Shown piece by piece: positions 14,749 to 21,935 of a stretch of DNA of 29,486 nucleotides. The stretch lies in contig NZ_JANYGJ010000226.1 in assembly GCF_025362455.1 (NCBI RefSeq), forward strand, positions 1-29,486, in the 5' to 3' direction. This stretch comes from Deinococcus sp. (lineage in GTDB: Bacteria; Deinococcota; Deinococci; Deinococcales; Deinococcaceae). The stretch's first letter is position 1. Each line of letters starts with the position of its first letter. The notes under the pieces were generated by a model that saw only the letters and a list, made by a program, of their open reading frames with translations, did not search any database and was not told where the DNA came from. Made by a program: the position numbers and the translations under genes.

Positions 14749-17253
14749 TCACATCCGCTTCTTCGTCGCCCTCGTCGGCACCGCCGTCCAGGGGTCGTCC
14801 GGCCAGGGATGACGGGGATACTGACCGCGCAGGTCTTTGCGTACCTCGAAGTAACCGCTGTGCCAGAACGAGCGCAAATCCTGGGTAATCTGTACCGGAC
14901 GCCGGGCGGGCGAGAGCAGATGCAGCAGCACGGGGGTGCGCCCAGCGTTGACCGCAGGCGTGTCGGCCAGCCCGAAGAGTTCCTGCAACTTGACGGCCAG
15001 AATCGGCGCCGAGCCGTCGTCACGGTACTCCAGCCGGACGCGGGAGCCGCTGGGCACGTCCAGATGCGTCGGCGCCAGCTCACCCAGTTGCTGAGGCAGC
15101 GGCCAGGGCAACAGCGGATGCAGGGCGCTGGGGAGGTGAATCTTGCCCAGGTCTTCGCGCCTGCGAACCGTACTCAGGTGCGGGGTCAGCCAGTCGCCCA
15201 GCCGGTCCAGCAACGCCGCGTCCGAGAGATCGGGCCAGGGGTCGCCGTGCCAGGCATGCAGGCTCCGCACGCGGGCCTGCCATTGCCGGGCGTCGTCCGT
15301 CCAGTTCAGCGAACCCAGACCCTCCTTCTGCACAGCGCTCCGCACGGCCTCCACCCGCAACGTTTCAGGCACCGGACTCAGCGGCTGGCTGGACAGGATC
15401 AGGCGCCCGTATTTCACGTCCCGCGTGGCGCTCAGGGTGCCGGTGCGGGAATCCCAGCTCACCTGATCGGAGGTGACGGCCTCGGCCTCCAGCACGCGGG
15501 CGTCCAGCGGCGCGGCCAGCCCGATGCGGCCTTCCGATGAGGTGCCTTCGGGGGCACCGAGGTAGGCGGCCACCAGGTACGGCTCATTGTTCAGGGCGTC
15601 ACCTTCGGGCAAGCGGGCACCCTGTCCGGCGGCCAGCAAGTAGCGCTCAGACGTACCGGGCCGGAGCTGCGCGGCGCGTTCGGGGTAGGCCAGAAACAGC
15701 AGACGGCCCAGCGCTCCCTCGGCGGGCGGCGTGTTGGACACCGGCACGCCCAATAACCGGCGCCACTGCACGCTCAGGCGCTCGATGCGCTCCAGCACGG
15801 GCGCGGATTCACCGACTCTGCCTCCCTCACGGAAGTGTTGCAACGCCAATATTCGCAGATTCAGGTCGCTTCCGGCGCTGCGGGGCAGGGGATCGCGCTC
15901 CTCCAGCAGCGCGGCCAGGTCGGCGGCGAGTGAGCCCAGGCCGAGTTCGGCGCCGCGTGAAAGTAGGTGCGCCAGCCGTGGATGCGTCGGGAAGTCGAGC
16001 AGGGCGCGGCCCCCTTGGGTGATTTTTTCTCCGTCCAGCGCGTGCAGCTCGCCCAGCAGGGTCCGGGCGGCATTGACGCGGGGCAGCGGCGGGGCGTCGA
16101 GCCAGGGCAATTCGGTCAGCTCGGCGCCCCAGCCCGCCACCTCCAGCACCAGCGGCGCCAGGTCGGCGGTCATGATTTCGGGCGGTCTGGAGGCGCTCAG
16201 CAGCGGCTGGGTGCGCTCGCTCCATAATCGGTAGGCCACGCCCGGCGCGGTGCGGCCCGCCCGTCCGGCCCGCTGCTCGGCGCTGCCCTGGGTGACGCGG
16301 GACGTGACCAGGCGGCTGAGCCCCCTGCCGGGGTCGAACTGCTGACCGCGTGACAATCCGCTGTCGATCACGACCCGCACGCCGTCGATGGTCAGGCTGG
16401 TCTCGGCGATGCTGGTCGCCAGGATCACCTTGCGCCGCCCGGCAGGATCGGGCACCAGGGCGCGGTTCTGCTCGGCCAGGGGCAGGTCGCCGTAGAGGGG
16501 CAGCACCGAGATGTTAGGGTGGGCCTCCTGCACGGCACGCATGGCCCGGCGAATCTCGGCGACACCCGGCAGAAAGGCCAGCACGTCGCCGGGAGACTGT
16601 TCCAGCGCCCGCGACACGGCGCCCGGCACCGAGGCCGAGGGGTCCGCCGGGTCGCTGCTCAGATACCGGATCTCCACCGGGTAGGCCCGACCCCGCGACT
16701 CGATGAGGGCGGCGTCACCGTCGAGCATCTGGCCCATCAGTGTTTGGCCCAGCAACGGGTCGAGGGTGGCCGACATGATGAGCACGCGCAGGTCGTCGCG
16801 CAAGGCCCCCTGCACCTCGCGCACCAGGGCCAGGGCCAGGTCGGCGTTGAGGCTGCGTTCGTGGAACTCGTCGAAGAGGACCAGGCCGACGCCGCCTAGC
16901 CCACTACCACCCAGTTCCGGGTCGTGCTGGAGGCGGCGAATCAGAATGCCCTCGGTGACGACCTCGATGCGGGTGCGCTTGGACACCCGGCTCTCGAAGC
17001 GCACGCGCAGGCCCACCGTTTCGCCCACCGACTCACCCAGGCTCTGCGCTATCCGGGCCGCCACCGCACGGGCCGCCACCCGCCGGGGCTGGAGCAGCAG
17101 CATGGTTTTCCCGTCCATCCAGGGTTCGTGCAGCAGTTCCAGGGGCAAGCCGGTACTCTTTCCAGCGCCGGGCGGGGCTTGCAGCAGGGCCAGATTCGCA
17201 CCGGCCAACGCCTGCCGCAGCCGGGGCAGGGCTTCGAGGACGGGGAGGCTCAC
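14749..17253 (-). CDS. hrpB: ATP-dependent helicase HrpB
   Basis: 834 residues of the DEAH-box HrpB family. Visible motifs are Walker A APPGAGKST (26-34), LFDEFHERSLNADL (motif II, the DEFH form typical of HrpB), LIMSATLD, VILATSIAETSLTIDGV and QRAGRAGRTAPGVAYRLW. The C-terminal HA2 and HrpB-specific domains are present up to LRSFWHSGYFEVRKDLRG. The in vivo substrate is not settled for the family. The GTG at 17253 is chosen because it overlaps the exonuclease stop (GTGA) and directly precedes the conserved LPVLEALPRLRQAL. Translation is coupled to the exonuclease gene. Confidence 0.93.
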   Translation of the reverse strand: MSLPVLEALPRLRQALAGANLALLQAPPGAGKSTGLPLELLHEPWMDGKTMLLLQPRRVAARAVAARIAQSLGESVGETVGLRVRFESRVSKRTRIEVVTEGILIRRLQHDPELGGSGLGGVGLVLFDEFHERSLNADLALALVREVQGALRDDLRVLIMSATLDPLLGQTLMGQMLDGDAALIESRGRAYPVEIRYLSSDPADPSASVPGAVSRALEQSPGDVLAFLPGVAEIRRAMRAVQEAHPNISVLPLYGDLPLAEQNRALVPDPAGRRKVILATSIAETSLTIDGVRVVIDSGLSRGQQFDPGRGLSRLVTSRVTQGSAEQRAGRAGRTAPGVAYRLWSERTQPLLSASRPPEIMTADLAPLVLEVAGWGAELTELPWLDAPPLPRVNAARTLLGELHALDGEKITQGGRALLDFPTHPRLAHLLSRGAELGLGSLAADLAALLEERDPLPRSAGSDLNLRILALQHFREGGRVGESAPVLERIERLSVQWRRLLGVPVSNTPPAEGALGRLLFLAYPERAAQLRPGTSERYLLAAGQGARLPEGDALNNEPYLVAAYLGAPEGTSSEGRIGLAAPLDARVLEAEAVTSDQVSWDSRTGTLSATRDVKYGRLILSSQPLSPVPETLRVEAVRSAVQKEGLGSLNWTDDARQWQARVRSLHAWHGDPWPDLSDAALLDRLGDWLTPHLSTVRRREDLGKIHLPSALHPLLPWPLPQQLGELAPTHLDVPSGSRVRLEYRDDGSAPILAVKLQELFGLADTPAVNAGRTPVLLHLLSPARRPVQITQDLRSFWHSGYFEVRKDLRGQYPRHPWPDDPWTAVPTRATKKRM

Positions 17254-18050
17254 GGAACGATGTTTTCCTGGGACAGCAGGGTTCCGCTCAGCGGCGCGTG
17301 GTCCGAGAATCTGGCCTCGCGCTCGACCCAGACCTCGCGGATGCTCACGCCCGCCGCCAGCAGGTAATCGATGCGCCAGCCGACGTTGCCCGCGTAGGCG
17401 CCGCCCCGCTGACTCCACCAGGTGTATTCCACGCTCTCGCCCAGGTGGTCGCGGTGGCTGTCGCGCAGGCCCAGCGCCAGAAAATCGGTCATCCACTGGC
17501 GTTCATGGGGCAAGAAACCGGGCGAGTTGCGGTTGCTGCGCCAGTTCTTGATGTCGAGTTCGGTGTGGGCCACGTTGAAGTCGCCGCCGAGAACCAGCGG
17601 GCCGCTCAGGTGCGTGCGCGTCCAGCGGGCGAAATCGATCAGCACGCGCTCCTTGAAGACCTGGCGGTGCTGGTGGCTGGCGCCGCTGGGCAGATAGATA
17701 CTGGCGTATCGCACGCCGCCGATCAGCGCCGAGATGACGCGGCCCTCGGCGTCGACTTCGGGGTCGTCCATGCCGATCTGCACGTCCTCCAGGCCATGTC
17801 GGCTGAGGATCGCCACGCCGCTGTAGCCCGCCTTCTGGGCCGGATGCCAGGCCGAGACGTAACCCAGCTCGGCGAAGACCTCCGGCATCGGGTCGGCGCG
17901 GACTTCTTGCAGCAGCACCACGCCCGGTGCCTGGGCCTCCAGCCAGGCGAGCAGGCCTTTTTTAAGGGCACTTCGCAGGCCGTTGACGTTCAGGGTAGTG
18001 ATCCTGGTGGGGGCCGCGCCCAGAGGGCCGAGCATCGTGTGGGCGGACAT
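17250..18050 (-). CDS. xthA: Exodeoxyribonuclease III (AP endonuclease)
   Basis: 266 residues of the EEP/Xth family, which cuts DNA at abasic sites and trims 3' ends in base-excision repair. Catalytic residues are visible: N21/N23 (TTLNVNGLRS), E49 (LLQEVRAD), D157-x-N159 (GGDFNVAHTELDIKNW), D228 (GWRIDYLL) and D250-H251 (SDHAPLSG). The ATG at 18050 is preferred because a TATGCT hexamer ends 6 nt before it, so the in-frame codons up to 18074 would not be transcribed. It overlaps hrpB by 4 nt, so the operon pairs a repair nuclease with a helicase. Confidence 0.95.
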   Translation of the reverse strand: MSAHTMLGPLGAAPTRITTLNVNGLRSALKKGLLAWLEAQAPGVVLLQEVRADPMPEVFAELGYVSAWHPAQKAGYSGVAILSRHGLEDVQIGMDDPEVDAEGRVISALIGGVRYASIYLPSGASHQHRQVFKERVLIDFARWTRTHLSGPLVLGGDFNVAHTELDIKNWRSNRNSPGFLPHERQWMTDFLALGLRDSHRDHLGESVEYTWWSQRGGAYAGNVGWRIDYLLAAGVSIREVWVEREARFSDHAPLSGTLLSQENIVP

Positions 18051-18056
18051 GGGCGC

Positions 18057-18062
18057 AGCATA
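18057..18062 (-). promoter_or_regulatory. -10 hexamer of the xthA-hrpB operon
   Basis: TATGCT on the minus strand, then six bases, then the xthA ATG. It decides the xthA start. Confidence 0.55.
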
Positions 18063-18180
18063 GAGCACTGGCACTGCCTGCTTCTCCGCCTGACCCTGCG
18101 CCTTGAGTCTGAGCCGAGTTCAAGGCCAGGTATGCACCGCTCAGGCCCAATTTTATGAGAAGCGGGGTACGCTATAGAAC

Positions 18181-18489
18181 ATGACCGACATCCTGTTTCG
18201 CAACGAATCGGACGGCAGCGCCTTCGAGATGACTCAGCCCAAAGCGGCCCGCGTGCTGGGCGACGTGCGGGCCTGGGCCGCCACGAACGGCTTTGAGCAC
18301 ATCACCTTCTGGCGCGACGCCGAGGACGCCAGCAAGTACTGGGTGCAGCTCGGCGAGGACCGGCTCCACTACTGGATTCACGAAACCACCTTCAGCGAGG
18401 GCCATCACGAAAACGTGGAAATGCAGCTCGACTACGCCCGTGGCGCCCAGCGGCGTGCGTCGGCGGGCTACGACAAGTTCGACAAGTAG
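18181..18489 (+). CDS. Conserved-looking small protein, unknown
   Basis: 102 residues, not assigned to a family. It is charged and aromatic-rich, with TDILFRNESDGSAFEM at the start, HITFWRDAEDASKYWVQL and LHYWIHETTFSEGHHENV in the middle. A TACGCT hexamer ends 7 nt before the ATG, giving a probable leaderless start. Codon use matches its neighbours, which supports a real gene. Cytoplasmic, with no signal or membrane segment. Confidence 0.7.
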   Translation: MTDILFRNESDGSAFEMTQPKAARVLGDVRAWAATNGFEHITFWRDAEDASKYWVQLGEDRLHYWIHETTFSEGHHENVEMQLDYARGAQRRASAGYDKFDK

Positions 18490-18514
18490 CCTGAGCGACA
18501 AGCAATCTGAGCAG

Positions 18515-19087
18515 CTAGGCCCTCGCGCCGCCCACCACATTCTGCGGCGGGGTGCCGAGCAGGGCCAGGGCAGCTTGCCACTTGCCCTCGTCGGGTGTAT
18601 GCCACAGCAGCGTTTCCAGGTGAGCGGCCTCGATTTCGCCCCACAGCCAGGCGCCCTCGCGGGCCTCGCGTTCGAGCTGGCCGCTCGCCCAGCCCGCGTA
18701 GCCGAGCAGCAGGTAAAACGGCGCGTCGCCGCCCATCAGGTGATCGAGTACCTCGCGGTCACGCGAGAGCCACAGCCCCGGCGCCAGCTCGTGTTCGGTC
18801 GATTGATCGTGCCCGGCTGACTTGCCCGCTGTGCCCTCCGGCGCGGCGTACAGGCACCAGCCGCTGGAGCGCTCCACCGGGCCGCCGGAGTAGGCGCTCA
18901 GGCCACGCCCCGCCGCGCCCCTGTCTGGCGGGCTCCTGCCCGGCAGCAGGTCCGACAAGCTGAACCCGGCAGGCTGGTTGATGACCAGTCCCAGCGCCCC
19001 GTCCGCCTGGTCAAGCATCAGCAGCACGCTGCGCTCGAACAGGCTTCCGGCCAGTTGAGGCGTGGCCACCAGCAGGCTGAGCGTCAT
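18515..19087 (-). CDS. YqgE/AlgH family protein
   Basis: 190 residues. The start MTLSLLVATPQLAGSLFERS, then VLLMLDQADGALGLVINQPAG, is the YqgE/AlgH signature. YSGGPVERSSGWCLYA and FYLLLGYAGWASGQLERE, then GAWLW, follow in order. The family is widely conserved and its function unclear. A TATGCT hexamer ends 6 nt before the ATG at 19087. A perfect GGTTCATGAACC palindrome lies 58 bp upstream of the ATG and could be an operator. Confidence 0.9.
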   Translation of the reverse strand: MTLSLLVATPQLAGSLFERSVLLMLDQADGALGLVINQPAGFSLSDLLPGRSPPDRGAAGRGLSAYSGGPVERSSGWCLYAAPEGTAGKSAGHDQSTEHELAPGLWLSRDREVLDHLMGGDAPFYLLLGYAGWASGQLEREAREGAWLWGEIEAAHLETLLWHTPDEGKWQAALALLGTPPQNVVGGARA

Positions 19088-19144
19088 GGACAGAGCATAC
19101 CCGCTGCCCTTTGAGCTGTGAAGCACCGGGCCTCACCAAGCCGG

Positions 19145-19156
19145 GGTTCATGAACC
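19145..19156. promoter_or_regulatory. 12-bp perfect palindrome upstream of the YqgE gene
   Basis: GGTTCATGAACC is fully self-complementary and lies between the YqgE gene and the CIA30-like remnant. Its location fits a dimeric regulator site for the YqgE promoter, but none is identified. Confidence 0.3.
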
Positions 19157-19214
19157 GGGGGAAGCGGGAAGTCGGGTGGGCGCCAGCGCCGCCCGGTACG
19201 TCCCGTATCACCCC

Positions 19215-19535
19215 TCACTGACCCCTGATCCAGTCGACCTCAAGGGCGAAGCGCTCGGCGCGGCCATTGCCGATGACCAGGCCGAAAAAGGCCACCTGGC
19301 GCAGATCGAGGGCCGGACCCCGCACCGGTTGACCCGAACGGGTAGGCCGCAGCGAGCTGAGCGGAATCTCCACCTCGGTCCAGCGTCCGGCCAGCGTACC
19401 GAATTCGCTACGGTAAGTCACGCCGGAGCTCAGAGTCACAGTGTCTTTGCTGACCTCGACCACTACGCCGCACTCGCGGTAGGTGGTGACGGTGGCCCAG
19501 GTGCGGGACAAGGCCGGGCGTCTGGTATCGTTCAC
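19215..19535 (-). pseudogene. CIA30-like protein, C-terminal part only
   Basis: 106 residues. GVTYRSEFGTLAGRWTEVEI, then PLSSLRP, VAFFGLVIGN and FALEVDWIRG match the C-terminal half of CIA30-type beta domains (complex I intermediate-associated protein 30 family). The N-terminal half of the domain is missing. The open frame starts at a GTG with AAGGAA upstream, close to the promoter of the XRE/RelE pair. It may be a gene truncated when the toxin-antitoxin module arrived, or a short divergent member. Confidence 0.5.
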
Positions 19536-19612
19536 AAGCTTCCTTCGGTGCTTGGGGAGTCAGTGGGGGCGCATTTCTTCGCGGAAGTCGCGCCCCTTAC
19601 TGCTGTCTGTAT

Positions 19613-19661
19613 ATTACCTGATTCAAGTAATGTTGTCAATACTCTTATCAGGTAATAGACT
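19613..19661 (+). promoter_or_regulatory. Promoter and inverted-repeat operator of the XRE/RelE pair
   Basis: TTGTCA (19633-19638), a 17-bp spacer and TAGACT (19656-19661) form a near-consensus promoter, and TAGACT ends 6 nt before the antitoxin ATG. Perfect 10-bp inverted arms ATTACCTGAT (19613-19622) and ATCAGGTAAT (19647-19656) flank the -35 and touch the -10. An inner ATTAC/GTAAT pair (19613-19631) is also present. Autorepression by the XRE antitoxin is the obvious reading. Confidence 0.8.
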
Positions 19662-19667
19662 GAAGGT

Positions 19668-20054
19668 ATGACTGACCTCGAACACTCGCTGGAAAGCGCT
19701 CTCAAAGAACAGATGCGCCGTAAGGGGCTGACCAATGCCGAGCTGGCCCGCCGCCTGGGCGTCAAGCCGCCGCACGTCTCACGGGTACTCTCCCGGCAGT
19801 CCGGGCGCATCCCTGAGAGCCTGGCCGATGTGCTGACAGAGCTGGGCCTCAAGCTGACGGTGGCCCCACTCGCGCCTGGCGAAGCCTCGCCCCGCCTCAC
19901 TGCTGCCGGGGTGCCCTACACCGGGGACGCCGAAACAGACGCGGTACTCAATGACTTCCCCGACATTCTGGAGCGCGTGGCCCGCCTGGAGCGCGGCGAG
20001 TCCCGGCTCATCCCCATCGAGGAAATAGCAGCCAAGTACGGCCTGAAGCTGTGA
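19668..20054 (+). CDS. XRE-family antitoxin
   Basis: 128 residues. The lambda-repressor-type HTH is clear: GLTNAELARRLGVKPPHVSRVL, then GRIPESLADVLTELGLKL (residues about 20-66). An acidic C-terminal part, ending IPIEEIAAKYGLKL, probably binds the toxin. It would neutralise the RelE/ParE toxin 40 bp downstream and repress its own promoter through the inverted repeat. The mRNA is probably leaderless. The antitoxin-first order is the classical arrangement. Confidence 0.82.
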   Translation: MTDLEHSLESALKEQMRRKGLTNAELARRLGVKPPHVSRVLSRQSGRIPESLADVLTELGLKLTVAPLAPGEASPRLTAAGVPYTGDAETDAVLNDFPDILERVARLERGESRLIPIEEIAAKYGLKL

Positions 20055-20094
20055 GGTTGGAGCTGGTGCCCGCCCCGCGTGGCAGGGTGCGCCC

Positions 20095-20472
20095 ATGAGC
20101 AAGCGGCGAGCGAAGCAGCCCGAACCTCCTCCTGACCCGGCTATTCCCCACGCGGAACAGACCCCGGCGACTGACTTTCAGGTGAGCTTCAGCGAGGAAG
20201 CAGACGGCGACCTGGCCGCCATCAGTGACGCGGGCACCCGTGAAGTCATCATCCGCCGTGCCCTGGAGCTGAACCATGAACCGCTGAGCCAGGGCAAGCC
20301 CTTACGTGACGACCTCAAGACGTACCGGAGTATTCGGGCCGCCGGGCAGCGTTACCGGGTGGTCTATCAGGTGGCCGTGAGTGAGGGCGCAGTGACGGTG
20401 GTGGTGATCGAGATTCGCCGCGAGGGTCACAAAAGCGACGTGTACAAGCGGGCAAGTAAGCGACTGGGCTAG
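20095..20472 (+). CDS. RelE/ParE-superfamily toxin
   Basis: 125 residues. After a proline-rich N-terminal extension of about 27 residues, FQVSFSEEADGDLAAI, then GKPLRDDLKTYRSIR, AGQRYRVVYQV and VTVVVIEIRREGHKSDVY follow the RelE/ParE fold in order (arginine-rich strand, then a terminal helix). RelE members cut mRNA on the ribosome; ParE members poison gyrase. The sequence does not decide between them, although the R-x-Y-R-V-V-Y stretch is RelE-like. The extension is longer than usual and could mean a later start. Confidence 0.78.
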   Translation: MSKRRAKQPEPPPDPAIPHAEQTPATDFQVSFSEEADGDLAAISDAGTREVIIRRALELNHEPLSQGKPLRDDLKTYRSIRAAGQRYRVVYQVAVSEGAVTVVVIEIRREGHKSDVYKRASKRLG

Positions 20473-20527
20473 GAACTGCGTCAGTGCTGTCACGCTCATG
20501 GGGACGGGCTTCCCCTCGCCCTACTGA

Positions 20528-20713
20528 TCTGGGCAAGCGGTCAGCTTGGCCGCGCTGGGCGGTGCTGAGCTGCCCTGCACGACCAAAGGGAAGGGCCGGA
20601 ACGGGTAGCACGCGGGCACTACCGAAGAGCTGCCCAGCGAGCGCTTTCGCTGGCGGGTGCGCGTCACCTACCCGGACGAAACGCAGGACCGCCTGGCCGA
20701 CACGGACGATTAA
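20528..20713 (+). pseudogene. Possible gene remnant with an in-frame stop
   Basis: One frame reads AVSLAALGGAELPCTTKGKG, a TAG stop at 20606, then ELPSERFRWRVRVTYPDE and ends LADTDD-TAA. The second part looks like a genuine coding C-terminus. It has no good start and overlaps the stop of the convergent MliC-like gene by 3 bp. It could be the decayed end of a gene beside the toxin-antitoxin pair. Confidence 0.3.
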
Positions 20714-21090
20714 CCCCTGACGCGGCAGCCACTCAGCAGCACCCTGGTCACGCCTGTACCCTGCCCGGTAAAGGCGCTCAGACTCGCCTCGCCCGCGTGT
20801 TCCCACCACTCCAGGCCACCCGTACCCGCCGGGCCGTTCAGCGCGGCGTACCTGGCCCCGCTGGCGCCGAGGGCTTCGGCCAGACCGTACTGGCGACCCT
20901 GCCAGGTCAGCACGGCGGACCCCGGCCCGTTTTCGCCGTAGCGGACATACGACACCGCCATGCGTTTTCCGGCGGCGCAGCCGTACTGGAAGGTGCGAAT
21001 GCTGAGCTGGGGGGCAGGTTTAGCCTCCACAGCGAAGGCAGACAGGGCGGTCAGCAGCAACGGAATCAGTATGCGGGCGAGCCTGATCAT
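20710..21090 (-). CDS. MliC-like secreted protein (lysozyme-inhibitor fold)
   Basis: 126 residues. A signal peptide (LARILIPLLLTALSAFAVEA) is followed by a small beta domain. The layout FQYGCAAGKRMAVSYVRYGE, AVLTWQGRQYGLAEALGASG, ARYAALNGPAGTGGLEWWEH and LLSGCRVRG matches the MliC/PliC fold, in which two cysteines (here C38 and C122) are joined. MliC proteins inhibit C-type lysozymes in the envelope; other members have unknown roles. TACCGT ends 6 nt before the ATG, so it is probably leaderless. Confidence 0.72.
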   Translation of the reverse strand: MIRLARILIPLLLTALSAFAVEAKPAPQLSIRTFQYGCAAGKRMAVSYVRYGENGPGSAVLTWQGRQYGLAEALGASGARYAALNGPAGTGGLEWWEHAGEASLSAFTGQGTGVTRVLLSGCRVRG

Positions 21091-21133
21091 ATTTTTACGG
21101 TACGCATAAGCTGTTAAACCGCAGTCACATCGG

Positions 21134-21529
21134 TCACTTCAAGCGCCTGTAGGCGCTGCCATAGGCGGTGATGGTGTCGCTGGCCGCCCCGTAGACGATC
21201 ACGGTTGAATAGGTCTGGCTGGGCTTGCTCGTATCGTTGCAGGTCCACAATACGTCCACGGGCAGTTCGTTCCTGGCGTTCAGCTCGCCCGCAGCGCTGC
21301 CGGTGGCCGCCACGCCACACCAGCCCTGGGTGGCGTCGTCGGTGGCACTCAGATTCAGGCGCAACCCGGAGCCCGCCGCGATGGTGAGCGTTACGGTACT
21401 TCCGTCGGCACTGTCCTTGCCCTGCCAGGTACCGATCATTTTGGTCAGGACAGGATTGATGGCCGGACCTGTCGAGGCCGGAGCGCAGGCGGCGAGCAGA
21501 GCGACACTGATAAACAAAAGTGGTTTCAT
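21134..21529 (-). CDS. Small lipoprotein, unknown function
   Basis: 131 residues. MKPLLFISVALLAAC is a lipoprotein signal with the lipid-modified cysteine at C15. The mature domain (MIGTWQGKDSADGSTVTLTI, then LNLSATDDATQGWCGV and VDVLWTCNDTS) looks like a small beta-barrel with two cysteines. No family is recognised. GGAGG lies 6 nt before the ATG. Upstream are a TTGAGC-16-TAGACT promoter and an 8-bp-arm palindrome, so regulation by a TetR-type repressor is plausible. Confidence 0.7.
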   Translation of the reverse strand: MKPLLFISVALLAACAPASTGPAINPVLTKMIGTWQGKDSADGSTVTLTIAAGSGLRLNLSATDDATQGWCGVAATGSAAGELNARNELPVDVLWTCNDTSKPSQTYSTVIVYGAASDTITAYGSAYRRLK

Positions 21530-21557
21530 GCGTGGCCTCCGGGCAGGGCTGTGGTGG

Positions 21558-21610
21558 GATGACCGAGCGGTCATCTGAGGGCAGTCTAGCGCCCGAACAC
21601 ATCAGCTCAA
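21558..21610 (-). promoter_or_regulatory. Lipoprotein promoter with TetR-style operator
   Basis: On the minus strand TTGAGC (21610-21605), a 16-bp spacer and TAGACT (21588-21583) form a promoter. The palindrome GATGACCG-AG-CGGTCATC (21558-21575) sits just past the predicted start point. TGACCGnnCGGTCA is a common TetR-family operator form. No tetR gene is nearby in the window. Confidence 0.6.
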
Positions 21611-21641
21611 GGCACAACGCCCCGCCAGCGACCAGACTATG

Positions 21642-21664
21642 AAAAAGGCCCGCACTGGGCGGGC
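21642..21664 (-). terminator. Intrinsic terminator behind the tRNA-Thr fragment
   Basis: On the minus strand GCCCGC, a 5-nt loop and GCGGGC are followed by C and five Ts (21646-21642). It lies 9 bp past the CCA end of the tRNA fragment, so it is the terminator of the original tRNA gene. Confidence 0.75.
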
Positions 21665-21672
21665 TCATCTAT

Positions 21673-21717
21673 TGGAGCCAGAGGTCAGATTCGAACTGAC
21701 GACCTACTGATTACGAA
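21673..21717 (-). tRNA. 3' half of a tRNA-Thr(CGU) gene, left attachment site of a mobile element
   Basis: 45 nt that fold exactly as the 3' half of a tRNA: anticodon loop TTCGTAA (anticodon CGT), stem strand TCAGT, variable loop AGGTC, T-stem GTCAG, loop TTCGAAT, T-stem CTGAC, acceptor CTCTGGC, discriminator T, CCA. The 5' half (acceptor, D-arm, ACTGA stem strand) is absent; sequence beyond 21717 does not pair. Such a fragment is left when an integrase uses the tRNA 3' end as attachment site, with the intact tRNA restored at the other end of the element, here beyond the window. Confidence 0.88.
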
Positions 21718-21846
21718 ATGGTGGCGGGCACATCCGGGCCTATCGGAGCTGAGCGGGCACGTTGAGCTAAATCGTGTCTCAGACGACAGATATGGCGAAA
21801 TAGAGAAATTCTACTGTCCGGTTTTGAGCCAACTGCCCGGCTGCAA

Positions 21847-21867
21847 ATGGGCCACGAATGGGCCACG
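21847..21867. repeat. Direct repeats next to the attachment site, candidate arm-type sites
   Basis: ATGGGCCACG occurs at 21847-21856 and 21858-21867, one helical turn apart. GCGGGCAC also recurs at 21723-21730 and 21753-21760, and GTCTCAGAC/GTCTGAGAC are inverted at 21776 and 21882. This 220-bp gene-free stretch beside the tRNA fragment is where integrase or excisionase binding sites are expected. Confidence 0.45.
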
Positions 21868-21935
21868 CTTTTAGCGGCTCTGTCTGAGACGCCCGGTTAC
21901 ATCCGTACTTACTGATTTTGAGCTATGCTGTGGGC

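Noticed and set aside
20315..20809. Minus-strand frame over the relE region
   Set aside because: Shadow of the RelE gene and of the remnant; low-quality amino-acid pattern.
21841..21914. C-terminal remnant of an integrase (frame LQMGHEWATLL...)
   Set aside because: No recombinase motif is visible and the frame is explained by the ATGGGCCACG direct repeats.
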